A stretch of 64,000 nt of DNA from Liolophura sinensis (Eukaryota > Mollusca > Polyplacophora > Chitonida > Chitonidae): contig NC_088301.1 in NCBI RefSeq assembly GCF_032854445.1, forward strand, positions 14,940,281-15,004,280. Reading direction: 5' to 3'. Under the pieces are notes generated by a model. That model was not told the DNA's origin and searched no databases. It saw nothing but the letters and a program-made list of their open reading frames with translations. The stretch's first letter is position 1. Every line of letters begins with the position of its first letter. Positions 38,201 through 46,073 of the stretch are shown here, piece after piece. Made by a program: the position numbers and the translations under genes.

Positions 38201-40624
38201 CGTCAAGAGGACAAACCGAACGTTGTGACCTTAGTAGAATTTAAGGTTTACAGTTTAGTTGTTCATTTTATTACACTTCCTAGAGTGCTTCATGGTTTCT
38301 AATGCGCTCAAAAATACAATGTCACGCTTCCAGAGTCATTTCTCTCTTCGCGATGCAACAGTCGACGTTCTCGAGAAGTGATCCTTCTGCATTTCTTGAA
38401 AATTGCTCGTCCCTCAGCTTGCACGATCTGCATAGCGCGACTTTTTATTTTAAAATGCTGACTTAGAAAAAAATTATCTATCTGTTCATTCATTTTTTTT
38501 AATTGCTTATTTAGATGTTGGTTTATACTATAGAAGAAAATATTTTGTAATTTACATGCATGTAGCAACATTCAGATTCATAGGTGGAGGAACATAAGCC
38601 AGTATCTGAGAAACACACGTCTTCTGTGTTAAGAGGAAAATTGCCGTCGGAAACCGCCGAAGTGCAGTTCGTACATTTCGGGTAAAACTCTTCTTCCCAG
38701 AAGGTAGCGAAGAGTATAGTTCGTTTTCCGCTTCACGATTGGGACGCCGGGATGTTGGACGTAGGTTCCGAGTTTACACGAACAAGGCGGCAGTTTTAAC
38801 GACTTTTATTGGCTGAGAAGCAAAACACCCCCCGGCATAAATTACAGGGTGTTAAAGATGGAGGACGCGATTCATGCCAGCTTTGCAGTTTTCAGGGTTT
38901 ACGTGTATGGCGAGGAAAAATCGCACAATTATGCAGCAGGCACCACCATATAAACAAAATGTGCTCTTTTCAGCCTATAGTGTCATGTTTTCTTCTCCTT
39001 TAATAACGTTACATATTTGCCAACAGGTTGTGGTTAACCAAGGTAAAACTTTTCCCTCCTCACCGACAACAAGACAACTTTCCTCACTGGCTACCTCATT
39101 AAAACCGTAAGTTAGATAGCTAATTTTGTTGTTTTACTATCAATACTCAGCTGTTGTGCAAAGTAGTCGTTCCATGTCTCCGCTGCCTGTTGATCTGGAA
39201 AGTGTGCTTGCTTGATGTTATAGACCTTTTCTTAAGAATATTTAACTTAAACGCCGACGATTGTGGGAGGAAACCCACGACCAGCCGCAGGTTGCTCGTA
39301 GAACATCAACCACGTACGGTTGAAGAGGAAGCCAACATGAACTCGACTTCAACTCCACACACACCGAGAAGTTGAATTTCTAATATTGTATCGCAGCGTA
39401 GGTTAGTATCCACTGCTTCATCCTCCGTTGGTTAAATGTCTACTAACGGTTTTTTAATCACTGTCATTTTCTCTGAATTGGAAAGGAGAGCGAGTTAGCA
39501 GTTTGCCGATGGTACATATATAATCTGCCGTGCTTGTCTTTATAATGACGGATATGTGGGAGAAACACATTGTTCTTTATGGGAAAAGATCCCCATGCTG
39601 CCAAACCTAATACTGATATTGTATTTAAGTATTTTACGTTGTTAGAGGGTGGGAGGTGGGGCGGGGTGGTAAGTCGGTGGTCCACGTCTTCATCGTTGAT
39701 TTTCTGCCTTTATTTATGTGATAATGATTTGCCTGACTGAATTGTTGCTGACATCAGAGTTTATCATTTCTTCGTAGAACACAAGTGAAAACCAGTGACA
39801 GAGAATTTACGCCATCTGTGCTAGACGATTCTTATTCCAGTGACGGAATAAGTTCAAATTTGGGTCAGTCTGGATCCACGTTTGTCGTAGATGATGGAGA
39901 ATCTGTGGTAGGTGACAATGAACTTCATCCCCTTGATTTCGAAGTGGTTTCGACCTGTTCATCAGCAGTATCGCGTCACGCGTCACCTGGGATACCAGTC
40001 AGTGATTGGCCGAGCAACTGGGAAGAGGAGTGGTTAAGCAAGGATCCTGATGACGACATCGTCCCCGAAAGTGACGACACAGTGGTGCATGTGGGGCACA
40101 ACAACTTGGGATTTGTGATGAATAATGAAAGGCAACAGAACAGTTCAGTCATGAAGCGCAATATTTCTCTAAAAGAAACTGAACGGGTGAGAAATCCTAA
40201 AACTAATCGAGGAAATTTTGTTAAAAGCTACTCATGGAGACCCTCTAAATATCTTGCCAGTCTTTCAGAAGATCACCGGAGAACTCGTCATTCCGGGAAG
40301 CCACAGACTGCCTCTGTGGGAAATGTATATAAAAAACCATGGGACATGAAAGATAACCGGAACAAATCCCGTATCAGGCGCAATACCTTAGAATATCTGT
40401 GTAGGGCGTTCTCTGTTGATCTCATTGATTCATTCACATTAGATTCTCTATCGAAAAGTGATCTGTTGGTACTCTGGAAAGCATCTGAAATTAATCTTCG
40501 AAGACAGCTTAGTGAAATGGCTCTGCAGAAAGAGTCACTTTTGATGCTAGTAGACAAAGAGACTAAAGGAACAGAAGCTTCAGGAACTCCTAATATTCAT
40601 TCATCATCGGAAGATACAGGGTAA
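22870..40624 (+). CDS. GRIN3: NMDA-type ionotropic glutamate receptor, GluN3-like subunit (complete, 9 core exons)
   Basis: Predicted CDS join: 22870-23238, 25708-26285, 32997-33993, 34604-34737, 36508-36658, 37326-37616, 38075-38194, 39027-39106, 39778-40624. All junctions are GT-AG with matching phase, and the total of 3567 nt gives 1188 residues plus TAA. Order: signal peptide (1-23), amino-terminal domain (to about 380), S1 half of the ligand domain with Cys400, Cys406, Cys437, Cys438 and ligand-anchoring Arg502, M1 (about 542-558), re-entrant pore loop with FGHT (592-595), M3 with SYTANLAAF (623-631), S2 with FIHD (Asp703) and GYGIGLP, M4 (about 790-810), long cytosolic tail. The family forms glycine-gated or glycine/glutamate-gated cation channels at synapses. 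Class assignment rests on EWRSPYGL, FGHT..KSPKSW, GYGIGLP.HSP and a GIK-type pre-M4 segment, all closer to GluN3 than to GluN1 or GluN2 as I recall them. Potential N-glycosylation sites are frequent outside the membrane. Exon boundaries are inferred. Confidence 0.92.
23375..23585 (+). repeat. Dispersed repeat family X copy in GluN3 intron 1
   Basis: CATTCTAGACCAGTGATGTC, TCTTAAGCCAAGGTG, GCATTAACATGAACAGG and TTGCTCTGGATTTTACTCCC. Confidence 0.65.
23955..24425 (+). pseudogene. Reverse-transcriptase fragment of a decayed retroelement (GluN3 intron 1)
   Basis: Several plus frames together give TKRYINDLLDLNNPHILKVM, YPPLLNLKETT, then (next frame) RRLYDKSDGFYFDTENYPYL, DSNISKGLAYDVHISRHVAF and DFNERHKLLLQKLVCQGYSI. 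This is the YxDD region and downstream part of a reverse transcriptase seen in invertebrate retroelements. The catalytic YIDD is YIND here, and a frameshift near 24170 breaks the frame. It sits in the sense orientation in intron 1. Confidence 0.75.
24440..24640 (+). repeat. Retroelement terminal block copy, downstream of the RT fragment
   Basis: CATCATTGAAAACTGTTGAC and GGGAATTGGCCTTGCGATTA, TTGGTCTGGAACGTCC. It lies about 15 bp past the RT fragment in GluN3 intron 1. Confidence 0.7.
24641..25707. other. GluN3 intron 1, remaining part
   Basis: Intronic AT-rich DNA. No further exon or element was seen between the retroelement debris and exon 2. Confidence 0.5.
25708..26285 (+). CDS. GRIN3: GluN3-like exon 2: amino-terminal domain, lobe 2
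   Basis: Acceptor TTCGACAG|TTA and donor AG|GTAAGG; phase 0 in, phase 2 out. It opens with VVRFGPSELDMAEAF, equivalent to the FQFGPS segment of NMDA receptors, and contains Cys residues likely to be in domain disulfides. Glycosylation sites NTS, NGS and NET are present. Exons 1 and 2 together cover the whole clamshell domain that in NMDA receptors controls assembly and modulation. Confidence 0.9.
26688..32955. repeat. 47-bp minisatellite array, about 133 units, filling GluN3 intron 2
   Basis: The unit reads roughly GAGTTACCTGCGAACATCTC, then TTTCCRTTATGAATATGCTT, then TTCGTTT or TTCGCTA. The period is 47 bp (for example 26704 to 26751) and is kept for about 6.27 kb. Two main subtypes (CGTTTGAG and CGCTAGAG junctions) and an A/G site (CCATTATG / CCGTTATG) are interspersed rather than segregated. 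47 is not a multiple of 3, so the short ORFs inside are not genes. The array begins about 400 bp after exon 2 and stops about 41 bp before exon 3. Confidence 0.98.
32997..33993 (+). CDS. GRIN3: GluN3-like exon 3: ligand-binding S1, M1, pore loop, M3
   Basis: This is the largest exon (997 nt), acceptor GGCTACAG|G and donor CGA|GTGAGT. It carries the NMDA-type cysteine pair motif (C..DTPC and CC), the S1 core GALSITAVRS with the carboxylate-binding arginine, IDFTVPF, M1, EWRSPYGLNPWGRK, the selectivity loop VYSVAFGHT and the gate SYTANLAAFM. The whole channel core except S2 and M4 is therefore in one exon. The acceptor lies only about 41 bp after the end of the 47-bp array. Confidence 0.95.
34604..34737 (+). 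CDS. GRIN3: GluN3-like exon 4: S2 start
   Basis: Acceptor CCTTTCAG|TTA and donor AA|GTAAGT; phase 0 in, phase 2 out. The translation includes KKVAVIGETSVASYIENMYP, matching the FGTV..SSAE.Y segment of GluN3, where the Ser/Thr pair contacts ligand. It contains no start codon of its own that would reveal it as an ORF. Confidence 0.88.
34857..35196. repeat. About 29-bp minisatellite in GluN3 intron 4
   Basis: Degenerate units resemble TCTAGATTTACCTGCTTGCA followed by TTGGGATGT, repeated about 11 times. A three-unit block of 89 bp is itself duplicated (starts near 34918 and 35007). It is intronic, between exons 4 and 5. The apparent ORFs across it are repeat artefacts. Confidence 0.85.
35197..36507. 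other. GluN3 intron 4, remaining part
   Basis: Unassigned. Sequence near 35600-35700 and 36165-36235 shares CGAAA/TTTCG-rich motifs and similar AAAACTAAGAAAA strings, possibly ends of an unrecognised element. Confidence 0.35.
36508..36658 (+). CDS. GRIN3: GluN3-like exon 5: S2 ligand-binding lobe
   Basis: Acceptor CATTGCAG|G and donor AAG|GTATGG; phase 2 in, phase 0 out. It encodes FDIFIHDLPILEYARARLDG and GGTFADDGYGIGLPKHSPWK. The aspartate of FIHD sits where GluN1/GluN3 use an Asp to hold the glycine amino group. This supports a glycine- or serine-type agonist, although agonist identity cannot be settled from sequence alone. Confidence 0.92.
37326..37616 (+). CDS. GRIN3: GluN3-like exon 6: S2 end and M4
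   Basis: Acceptor TCACATAAAG|GCA and donor CAG|GTGCGC; 97 codons, phase 0 both sides. It contains the S2 end (FSELVCTSNGIKQRD), the fourth membrane segment (AGLFIMLMVAIGVSVILLLL) and the first cytosolic residues LPSLRAKDDN. Confidence 0.92.
38075..38194 (+). CDS. GRIN3: GluN3-like exon 7: proximal C-terminal tail
   Basis: Acceptor TTTTGCAG|AGG and donor AAG|GTATGT; 40 codons, phase 0 both sides. The product is basic and hydrophilic (RVHRSTTCEEIV, FIDLFLKEQRK), fitting the juxtamembrane cytosolic tail. It continues the frame set by exon 6. Confidence 0.85.
38584..38670 (+). CDS. GRIN3: Optional GluN3-like C-terminal exon (candidate)
   Basis: An acceptor TTCATAG|GTG opens an in-frame stretch VEEHKPVSEKHTSSVLRGKL and onward. 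A donor TTC|GTACAT at 38671 gives 29 codons, phase 0 on both sides, so it could be included or skipped without a frameshift. A stronger-looking donor (GG|GTAAAA, 38682) would give phase 2 and would then need the alternative acceptor at 38980 for exon 8. Exon 7 also joins exon 8 directly in phase, so this piece is not required. Confidence 0.4.
39027..39106 (+). CDS. GRIN3: GluN3-like exon 8: cytosolic tail
   Basis: Acceptor TTGCCAACAG|GTT and donor CC|GTAAGT; phase 0 in, phase 2 out. The 26-residue Ser/Thr-rich product (TFPSSPTTRQLSSLATSL) fits a disordered, possibly phosphorylated tail. The frame joins the last exon cleanly. Confidence 0.7.
39228..39375 (-). mobile_element. Old SINE family A copy in the last GluN3 intron
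   Basis: TTAAGAATATTTAACTTAAA, GGGAGGAAACCCACGACC and GAAGCCAACATGAACTCGAC match the body with many changes. Confidence 0.7.
39778..40624 (+). CDS. GRIN3: GluN3-like last exon: long acidic tail with terminal coiled coil
   Basis: Acceptor TTCTTCGTAG|AAC; open for 281 codons to TAA at 40622-40624. The first half is acidic and Ser-rich (DDSYSSDGISSN, EEEWLSKDPDDDIVPESDDT), the middle is basic, and the end (about residues 1120-1165, SDLLVLWKASEINLRRQLSE) has heptad-like hydrophobic spacing. Vertebrate GluN3A also ends in a predicted helix near its C terminus, so position and character agree although sequence identity is low. No PDZ-ligand end is evident (last residues EDTG). Confidence 0.82.
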
Positions 40625-40799
40625 ACATGGACGGATCCGCGCGTCAGTGGTTACTTTGAAGTCCTCACTGGTTCACACTCTAAATATGTTTAACCGATCT
40701 ATTGTTTTGCCATGTAGCATCTTGTAGTCGTTACTAATTCCTTTAATTTCACTTTGTTCTGCCATCGATGTCTTTCCTCCTTTAATCCAATCAGACAGG

Positions 40800-41020
40800 A
40801 TGAGAACATTTCACTTATCCGACGTCGGCCAGCATTATCGTGAGAAGAAACCGGGCAGAGTCGGAAGCATACCCTCGACCATCTGCAGGTTGTTGCCAGA
40901 CCTTCCCACGTACGGCCGGAGAGGAAGGAAGCATGAGCTGGACTTTAACTCACAGTGACCACATATGTGAGAGGGTCACAGCGCCGCGCTGGCGTGCTAA
41001 TCACCTTGGCCACTGTTACA
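40800..41020 (-). mobile_element. SINE family A, lacking the tail
   Basis: It starts inside the body (ACATTTCACTTATCCGACG) and runs to the tRNA-like head (GCGCCGCGCTGGCGTGCTAA). It lies about 175 bp after the GluN3 stop and may be within its 3' UTR. Confidence 0.8.
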
Positions 41021-43659
41021 GACTATATCTTCTCTGCTGGGTCGAGCCTTATTAAATACTTTGAATATGTCAATTGTTGCTGCCTCACTTGTAGTTCAGC
41101 ACTATGAGATTAATGCAAGGAACCCGGTCTCAGACTCATGTGATTGCGTCAGATTGACACACCGAATGACTCCTCGTCCTCTTATAAGTGAAAAATTACG
41201 ACATAAAACCCAAGTATACTTTCATATATATTTATACATGTTGTTTGCTGTGATGACTGGTATCTTCAATGAACACAGTATCTGTAATCTGGACGGCTAC
41301 TCTCTATAAGTAGGGCCTCTGAACCTCAACCGTTTTGGAATTACATAAAGAGTTGGCGATCAAACAATATTAATCTTATTTTAGACGGCCGTTGTGTGAG
41401 CAAAACAGTTCAGTCAAATAGCGCAACAAGAATGGATTCGTCTATTTATAAAACAAGACGTTTCTTTCGCTGACAAAATTCAATACTCAGACGATCTCTT
41501 ATCAAAAGAGGGTAAGAAATGTGTCACTGTACACGTATATGTCGAGTGCTGCCTACAAAGGTCAGCGTAACTCGATATTTTCATATTTAATGCGTTTTGC
41601 TAGCTGTCATTGATTAGAACACTTTCATTGGCACTCTTAGCTCTATTTGTAGTACTAACTTAAAACACCGTTTTGCTCTCTGCTGTTAAAGGGAATGCAT
41701 AGAACGTATCTGAAATATATCGATAAAAGCAAGTAAAATGTCATCGGGGAAATGTATTCGCCCTCTAATGGTGGAGGCACTGTAGCACTGTTGTTCGACA
41801 GAAAACAGGTACAGTACAACGTTGCAATTCACGAGAGCCGTTATGTTCAACAAACCTGTTCAATTCAAGTACTAAACACATTTTGCACGGATTTTGCTGC
41901 CAAGCATAGCAGGCATGTGACGTTCTATTTTGACCTTAATGCAGACTATCTCGCAAACATTCCCGTGTTACCACAGCGGGGATCCCTTTAAAATCTTTGT
42001 CCAAATACAGATGCGCCTGACTCATCAATTCAGATGACTTGTACTCTGGGAATGAAGCACACTTCCTTGGTTACCACTGCAGGATATGGAAATATAGCCA
42101 AGGCGTGAGCCGGGGAAGTTGAGCCAGTAACCTTTCGAGCACCAACACGGTCAACTGGCCATCTCATCTGTATCATTTATCTCTCAAAGGATTATCCTAC
42201 AAACCATTCCGTCCCCGTGTTTATTGCCCACACAACGTTAATAACCAATCAGGTTGTGTAGCTATCATTGGGAAAGAGTACGTATATGGGTTAACACGCA
42301 ATTCAAGAGTGACACTTGGCTATACTACATCTGCACCTGACAACGGTCATAAAACAAAACACAAAAGTCTCCCTCATTTATTCATTCTCTGTCGAATTGC
42401 AAAAAAAATCAATGTTAAAGTATATAGCAGAAAATAGTTCGATTTTATAAGAACTTTTTACGACGGAATGCTGTAATTTAATGGTTTTAACAATATTAGA
42501 TCCAAAGGTGTTCGACATTGACCCAGAGAGTAGTGGGGACGTCACATGTATCTTTTCTTATGTCTTTATATGTATCTTTATATGAATATTTTTGGCTTTA
42601 AATAGTTCGTTTCAAGGCTTAAAAGCCTAATGCATTTGCGCTTTGAATGATAAATCTACCAGTGTATTTGTGTTTAGTGGCAAAGACCTGTTGTGACGTC
42701 ACAGAACCCTGTATGATCGGAAAAAGTAGAATCCAGTTTCCAAGTTTCAAATGCATTTTACACAAGATTAAAACCTTCTCATCGTCAGAAGGAAGACAGA
42801 TCAATGAACAAAACAATCGTGTTTTTTCACAACTGTTTTCGCTATTTTTTTTGTAATTCTATCGCCAAAAAATACTTAATGATATAAATGTGTTACAGGT
42901 TTGTTTTAGAAATTGGTGCAATTTTTAATAAATCAGAGCAGAATTAATGCGCAATTTGCATGCAGGGAAATCATGAGTGTTTATGGGTACGCTTCCAATC
43001 TCATTACACAATGGAGTCGTTCACATTTGTAGCCAAATAGTTTGTATAGCTAATGGTGGGGGGGGGGGGGGAGGGGTGCTAATTCCATGAAATATAAAGC
43101 ACTGTATAAATATTCGTGACTAAGCATACCTAGATATTGTGACATCAAAGTGAGTAGATTAGTCTAGGCCTGATGCTAATGGTATAACTGTAGGCTGAAC
43201 TGTTTGGTAATGTCAAGAGTCGAGTCAGTGGCAGACGGTTGTGGAAGTTTTCTCTTCATCACTTTAAAAACTCCATCAAACCTTTCAATGACAAGCGTGT
43301 TACCAGTCAATGGCCGTGCGCGATTCCGAAATTCTGACCGTGGTGTGGCAGCTAAACATGAAAGCAATACACACCAATTCTGACATCTAAATATCTTGAG
43401 CACGTTTTCAATTATAAACAGGCCTATATCGGAATGAAAGACATTCACGGGCCATTTGAAAATCAGACAACTGCGTGCACACAGCGTGTACGCAAGGATA
43501 AAATATATCGACAACGACAGGTGCGTGACGATGCGCTGTGCTTCATTATTGTGTGTAAGTCCGGTTAACCCGGGGCTGTATAACCATCGCGCTGAATTTT
43601 AGAACCCCACGTTGGATATATAAACAGTTGCTATCAAAGCGCAATGGAGATACATATTT
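41021..43659. other. Unassigned spacer downstream of GluN3
   Basis: It contains the poly-G tract and several open but unsupported frames (43176-43514 complement being the longest). Nothing is assignable. Confidence 0.4.
43059..43076 (+). repeat. Poly-G tract
   Basis: GGTGGGGGGGGGGGGGAGGGG-like run in otherwise AT-rich DNA; it may form a quadruplex. Confidence 0.6.
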
Positions 43660-44175
43660 TATGATCGACAACTGATATTCTAGCATGGTATGCGATTTGA
43701 ATATTGATTTCACTCATTCGCCTGGAAAAAACCATGCGTTTTTCCAGCATCATTAAAAACTGTTGACTTTCTCTTTGCCCGTCTCTGTAATTTCGTACAT
43801 TAAATAGTTTCTCAGTTCTTCAGTAGACCCTGTTAAACGTATTTTTTGGAACTGGCCTTGCTATTATTGACCTGGGGCCCCGTGGCCGAGGGATTATCAC
43901 GCCAGCTCGGCGTAATGGCCCAGGAGCTTGTCTCCAATGCGGTCGCTATGAGTTCAAGTCCAGTTCTTGCAGTCTTCCTCTCCGGCCGTACTTGGGAAGG
44001 TTTATCAGCGACCTATGGATGGTCGTAGGTTTCTCGAGGGCTTTGCCCGGTTTCCTCCCACCATACTGCTGTTCGCCGTCGTATAACTGGAATATTCTTG
44101 AGTACGTGGTAAAACAATCAAATAAATAAATAAATATTATTGACCATGTATGTCCATTGTGGTTGACGACTGGCA
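43660..44175 (+). repeat. Retroelement terminal block copy, split by a SINE
   Basis: TTGATTTCACTCATTCGCCT, AAAAACTGTTGACTTTC and GGAACTGGCCTTGCTATTAT end at TTGACC. After the SINE (43873-44134), TATTATTGACCATGTATGTC and CATTGTGGTTGACGACTGG continue it. Confidence 0.75.
43873..44134 (+). mobile_element. SINE family A, full length, inserted in retroelement tail block
   Basis: Head GGGGCCCCGTGGCCGAGGG, B box GTTCAAGTCC (43952-43961), tail AATCAAATAAATAAATAAA. It is flanked by TATTATTGACC at 43862-43872 and 44135-44145, an 11-bp target duplication that interrupts the retroelement terminal block described at 43825-44175. Confidence 0.92.
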
Positions 44176-44179
44176 CAAG

Positions 44180-44604
44180 GTAACAAATGCTGCAGGACGA
44201 GATACCCACACGTCATATGCAGTATCCCTCGGTATATTGCTGTCCAAGTAAGGGTAATTTACAATGTCAGAATTGAAACTCTCTCTATTGTTGTAAAATC
44301 TGCGAAAGAGGAAACCGTTTTGGTATTTGTACAAATATAAGTCCAGATAAAATGTACCATGTGCAGAGTCTGTGATTTCTTTTAAATCCAGCGGAGGTGT
44401 ACACGTACCTTTCACAATCTTTGCCATAAACGCTAGCTGATCACCAATATAACGTTTAGTGAGTGACAAAGATCGGGCCTGGTGACAAGCGCTACAAGAC
44501 AGGATATGTACACGCCACATGCAGGACCCTTCGATATATTGCTGACTAAGTAAGTATAATTTACAAGGTATCCCTCTTGTAATGTCTGTGAGGCAGGAAG
44601 ACAT
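44180..44604 (-). pseudogene. Reverse-transcriptase fragment, second copy
   Basis: The complement reads LTKRYIGDQLAFMAKIVKGT, PPLDLKEITDSAHGTFYLDL, FRRFYNNRESFNSDIVNYPY and LDSNIPRDTAYDVWVSRPAA in one frame. It is homologous to 23955-24425. The active-site box is YIGD rather than YxDD, so it is dead. Its 3' end runs into the terminal block at 44135-44175, which is interrupted by a SINE. Confidence 0.78.
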
Positions 44605-44720
44605 TGGATGCCGGCGTGTTTTTTACCAAAAACTTGTAAAATAAATAACATTTTAAACCAAAATAACAGCAGGACGTCGTATGACTGAAAAATTGTTAAC
44701 ACGACGTTAAATCTCTATTA

Positions 44721-44811
44721 TACATACACACATACATACATACATACATACATACATACATACATACATACATACATACATACATACATACATACATACA
44801 TACATACATAC
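44721..44811. repeat. TACA/CATA tetranucleotide microsatellite
   Basis: An almost pure run of (CATA)n for about 90 bp. Confidence 0.97.
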
Positions 44812-44869
44812 AAATAAAACATTTAACCTCAATAAATAATGCCTTAGCAAAATTATTTAAGTATTTACT

Positions 44870-44945
44870 TTTTTTATTTGGTTAGTGTTATACACCGTAG
44901 TCAAGATTATTTCATTTATAAGACGGCGACTAACATTATGGTACA
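44870..44945 (-). mobile_element. SINE family A fragment, diverged
   Basis: TTTTTTTATTTGGTTAGTGT, ATACACCGTAGTCAAG and TTATAAGACGGCGAC. Confidence 0.7.
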
Positions 44946-45127
44946 AAACCAGACTGTTTGGAACCTACCCTAATTCTTCTAAAATTTGGGACATATATTA
45001 GCAGCGTTAAAAGTAGAATATTACATTCCTTTACCAGCCTTTTGGAAAAGTGAAGATATGAGTATGTATCAAGAGATAAAAAAGAAACTCGACATTCCTG
45101 CTGGAATTACATATATATTGGATATAT

Positions 45128-45701
45128 AATGAGCAGATGAACGCAGGTCAAAAGAGGAGAAAGGAGAAAGGTGAATCATTGAGAGTTGTGGATGCTTTCG
45201 CTGTGTGTTACTTTAGTAGGCCATTTGTGCTGAATTTTGCTGCCTCTGGCTTTGTTATATCCTATCTCCACCGAGCACTTGTTCAGTCTGAACTTGTATA
45301 TTTAATTTGTGTTCTTGTGTACACAGTGCTTATTAGTACACGGGCCCTGTCTGTGGAATTTTGTGTATATTTCGTCATACACTCAGTTATACTGTGGGTT
45401 TTCCCTCTTATTTGTGCATTTATGCCTGTATGGTTTTCAGCACTGAGGAATATATGCGTCCGTTTGGACTTGACACCGTTGTACATGTAACTATATTAGT
45501 ATTTGTATAGATACTGCTATCCTTTCTTGTTAAACTTAAATACTTTAGTATTTGTATAAGTCTTGTTATCTGTTCTTCTTAAACCCAATAAATTGTTGAA
45601 AAATAAAATCTGCTGGTGTTGGTTACTTTTTTGTGCGGCTAAACTGTCGTGTATTTTGAGCAAGCCATCTCTTTACAATCCAGACAGTTTGGGTCATAAC
45701 A
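45128..45701 (+). mobile_element. Second copy of the 4017-4777 LTR, 5' part missing
   Basis: It matches the first copy from the GCAGGTCAAA region to the terminal GTTTGGGTCATAACA, including the paired AATAAATTGTTG/AATAAAATC signals. The first 170 bp or so of the LTR are absent or unrecognisable. The long frame (45137-45490) is kept, with in-frame indels relative to the other copy over its first 90 codons. Confidence 0.8.
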
Positions 45702-45850
45702 GTATATTGAGTCCACTGACTTCCATTCCACTGCTATACTCGACGAAATAAATATTTAAACTCATGGGTGAACTGAACAAACTCCAGTCCACCCACAATA
45801 TTTGCCCCAGTTACAATTACGAAAGACGACATTACAATGTTTCATATTTT

Positions 45851-45856
45851 TTTATT
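45851..45856 (-). promoter_or_regulatory. Polyadenylation signal overlapping the hydrolase stop
   Basis: On the complement the stop and following bases read TCCTGAATAAAAAAATATG, so AATAAA begins within the stop codon. If used, the 3' UTR would be only some 15-30 nt. A more distal signal may be used instead. Confidence 0.4.
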
Positions 45857-46073
45857 CAGGATAACCGGGCAGACAGCCAGGTAAAGTAGTAATATTGAAC
45901 CTCATGTGTGCCTATAGAAAACAGACCGTAGTCTTTCTCCAGGTCGAAGCCGTACGGGTTCCAGGGATGCTGGTTGACCATGAAATCGTGAAGACACTTG
46001 GAGCTGTAACATCCGGAGTGAGAGCCGTCTATCTCTATTATATTGTGACCGTTTCCTAGAGACATCATGGTAT
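45856..46073 (-). CDS. Hydrolase last exon: histidine motif and C terminus
   Basis: Acceptor CCCCGACAG|ATACC on the complement; 71 codons to TGA. It encodes GHNIIEIDGSHSGCYSSKCL, then HPWNPYGFDLEKDYGLF and a Tyr/Phe-rich end. The His of GSHSGC is the likely catalytic base. Confidence 0.82.

Noticed and set aside
41752-41991. 79-codon plus-strand frame
   Set aside because: No motif, no splice context and no similarity to anything recognised.
43176-43514. 112-codon frame on the complement
   Set aside because: Composition is plausible only in its second half; no splice partner or motif was recognised.
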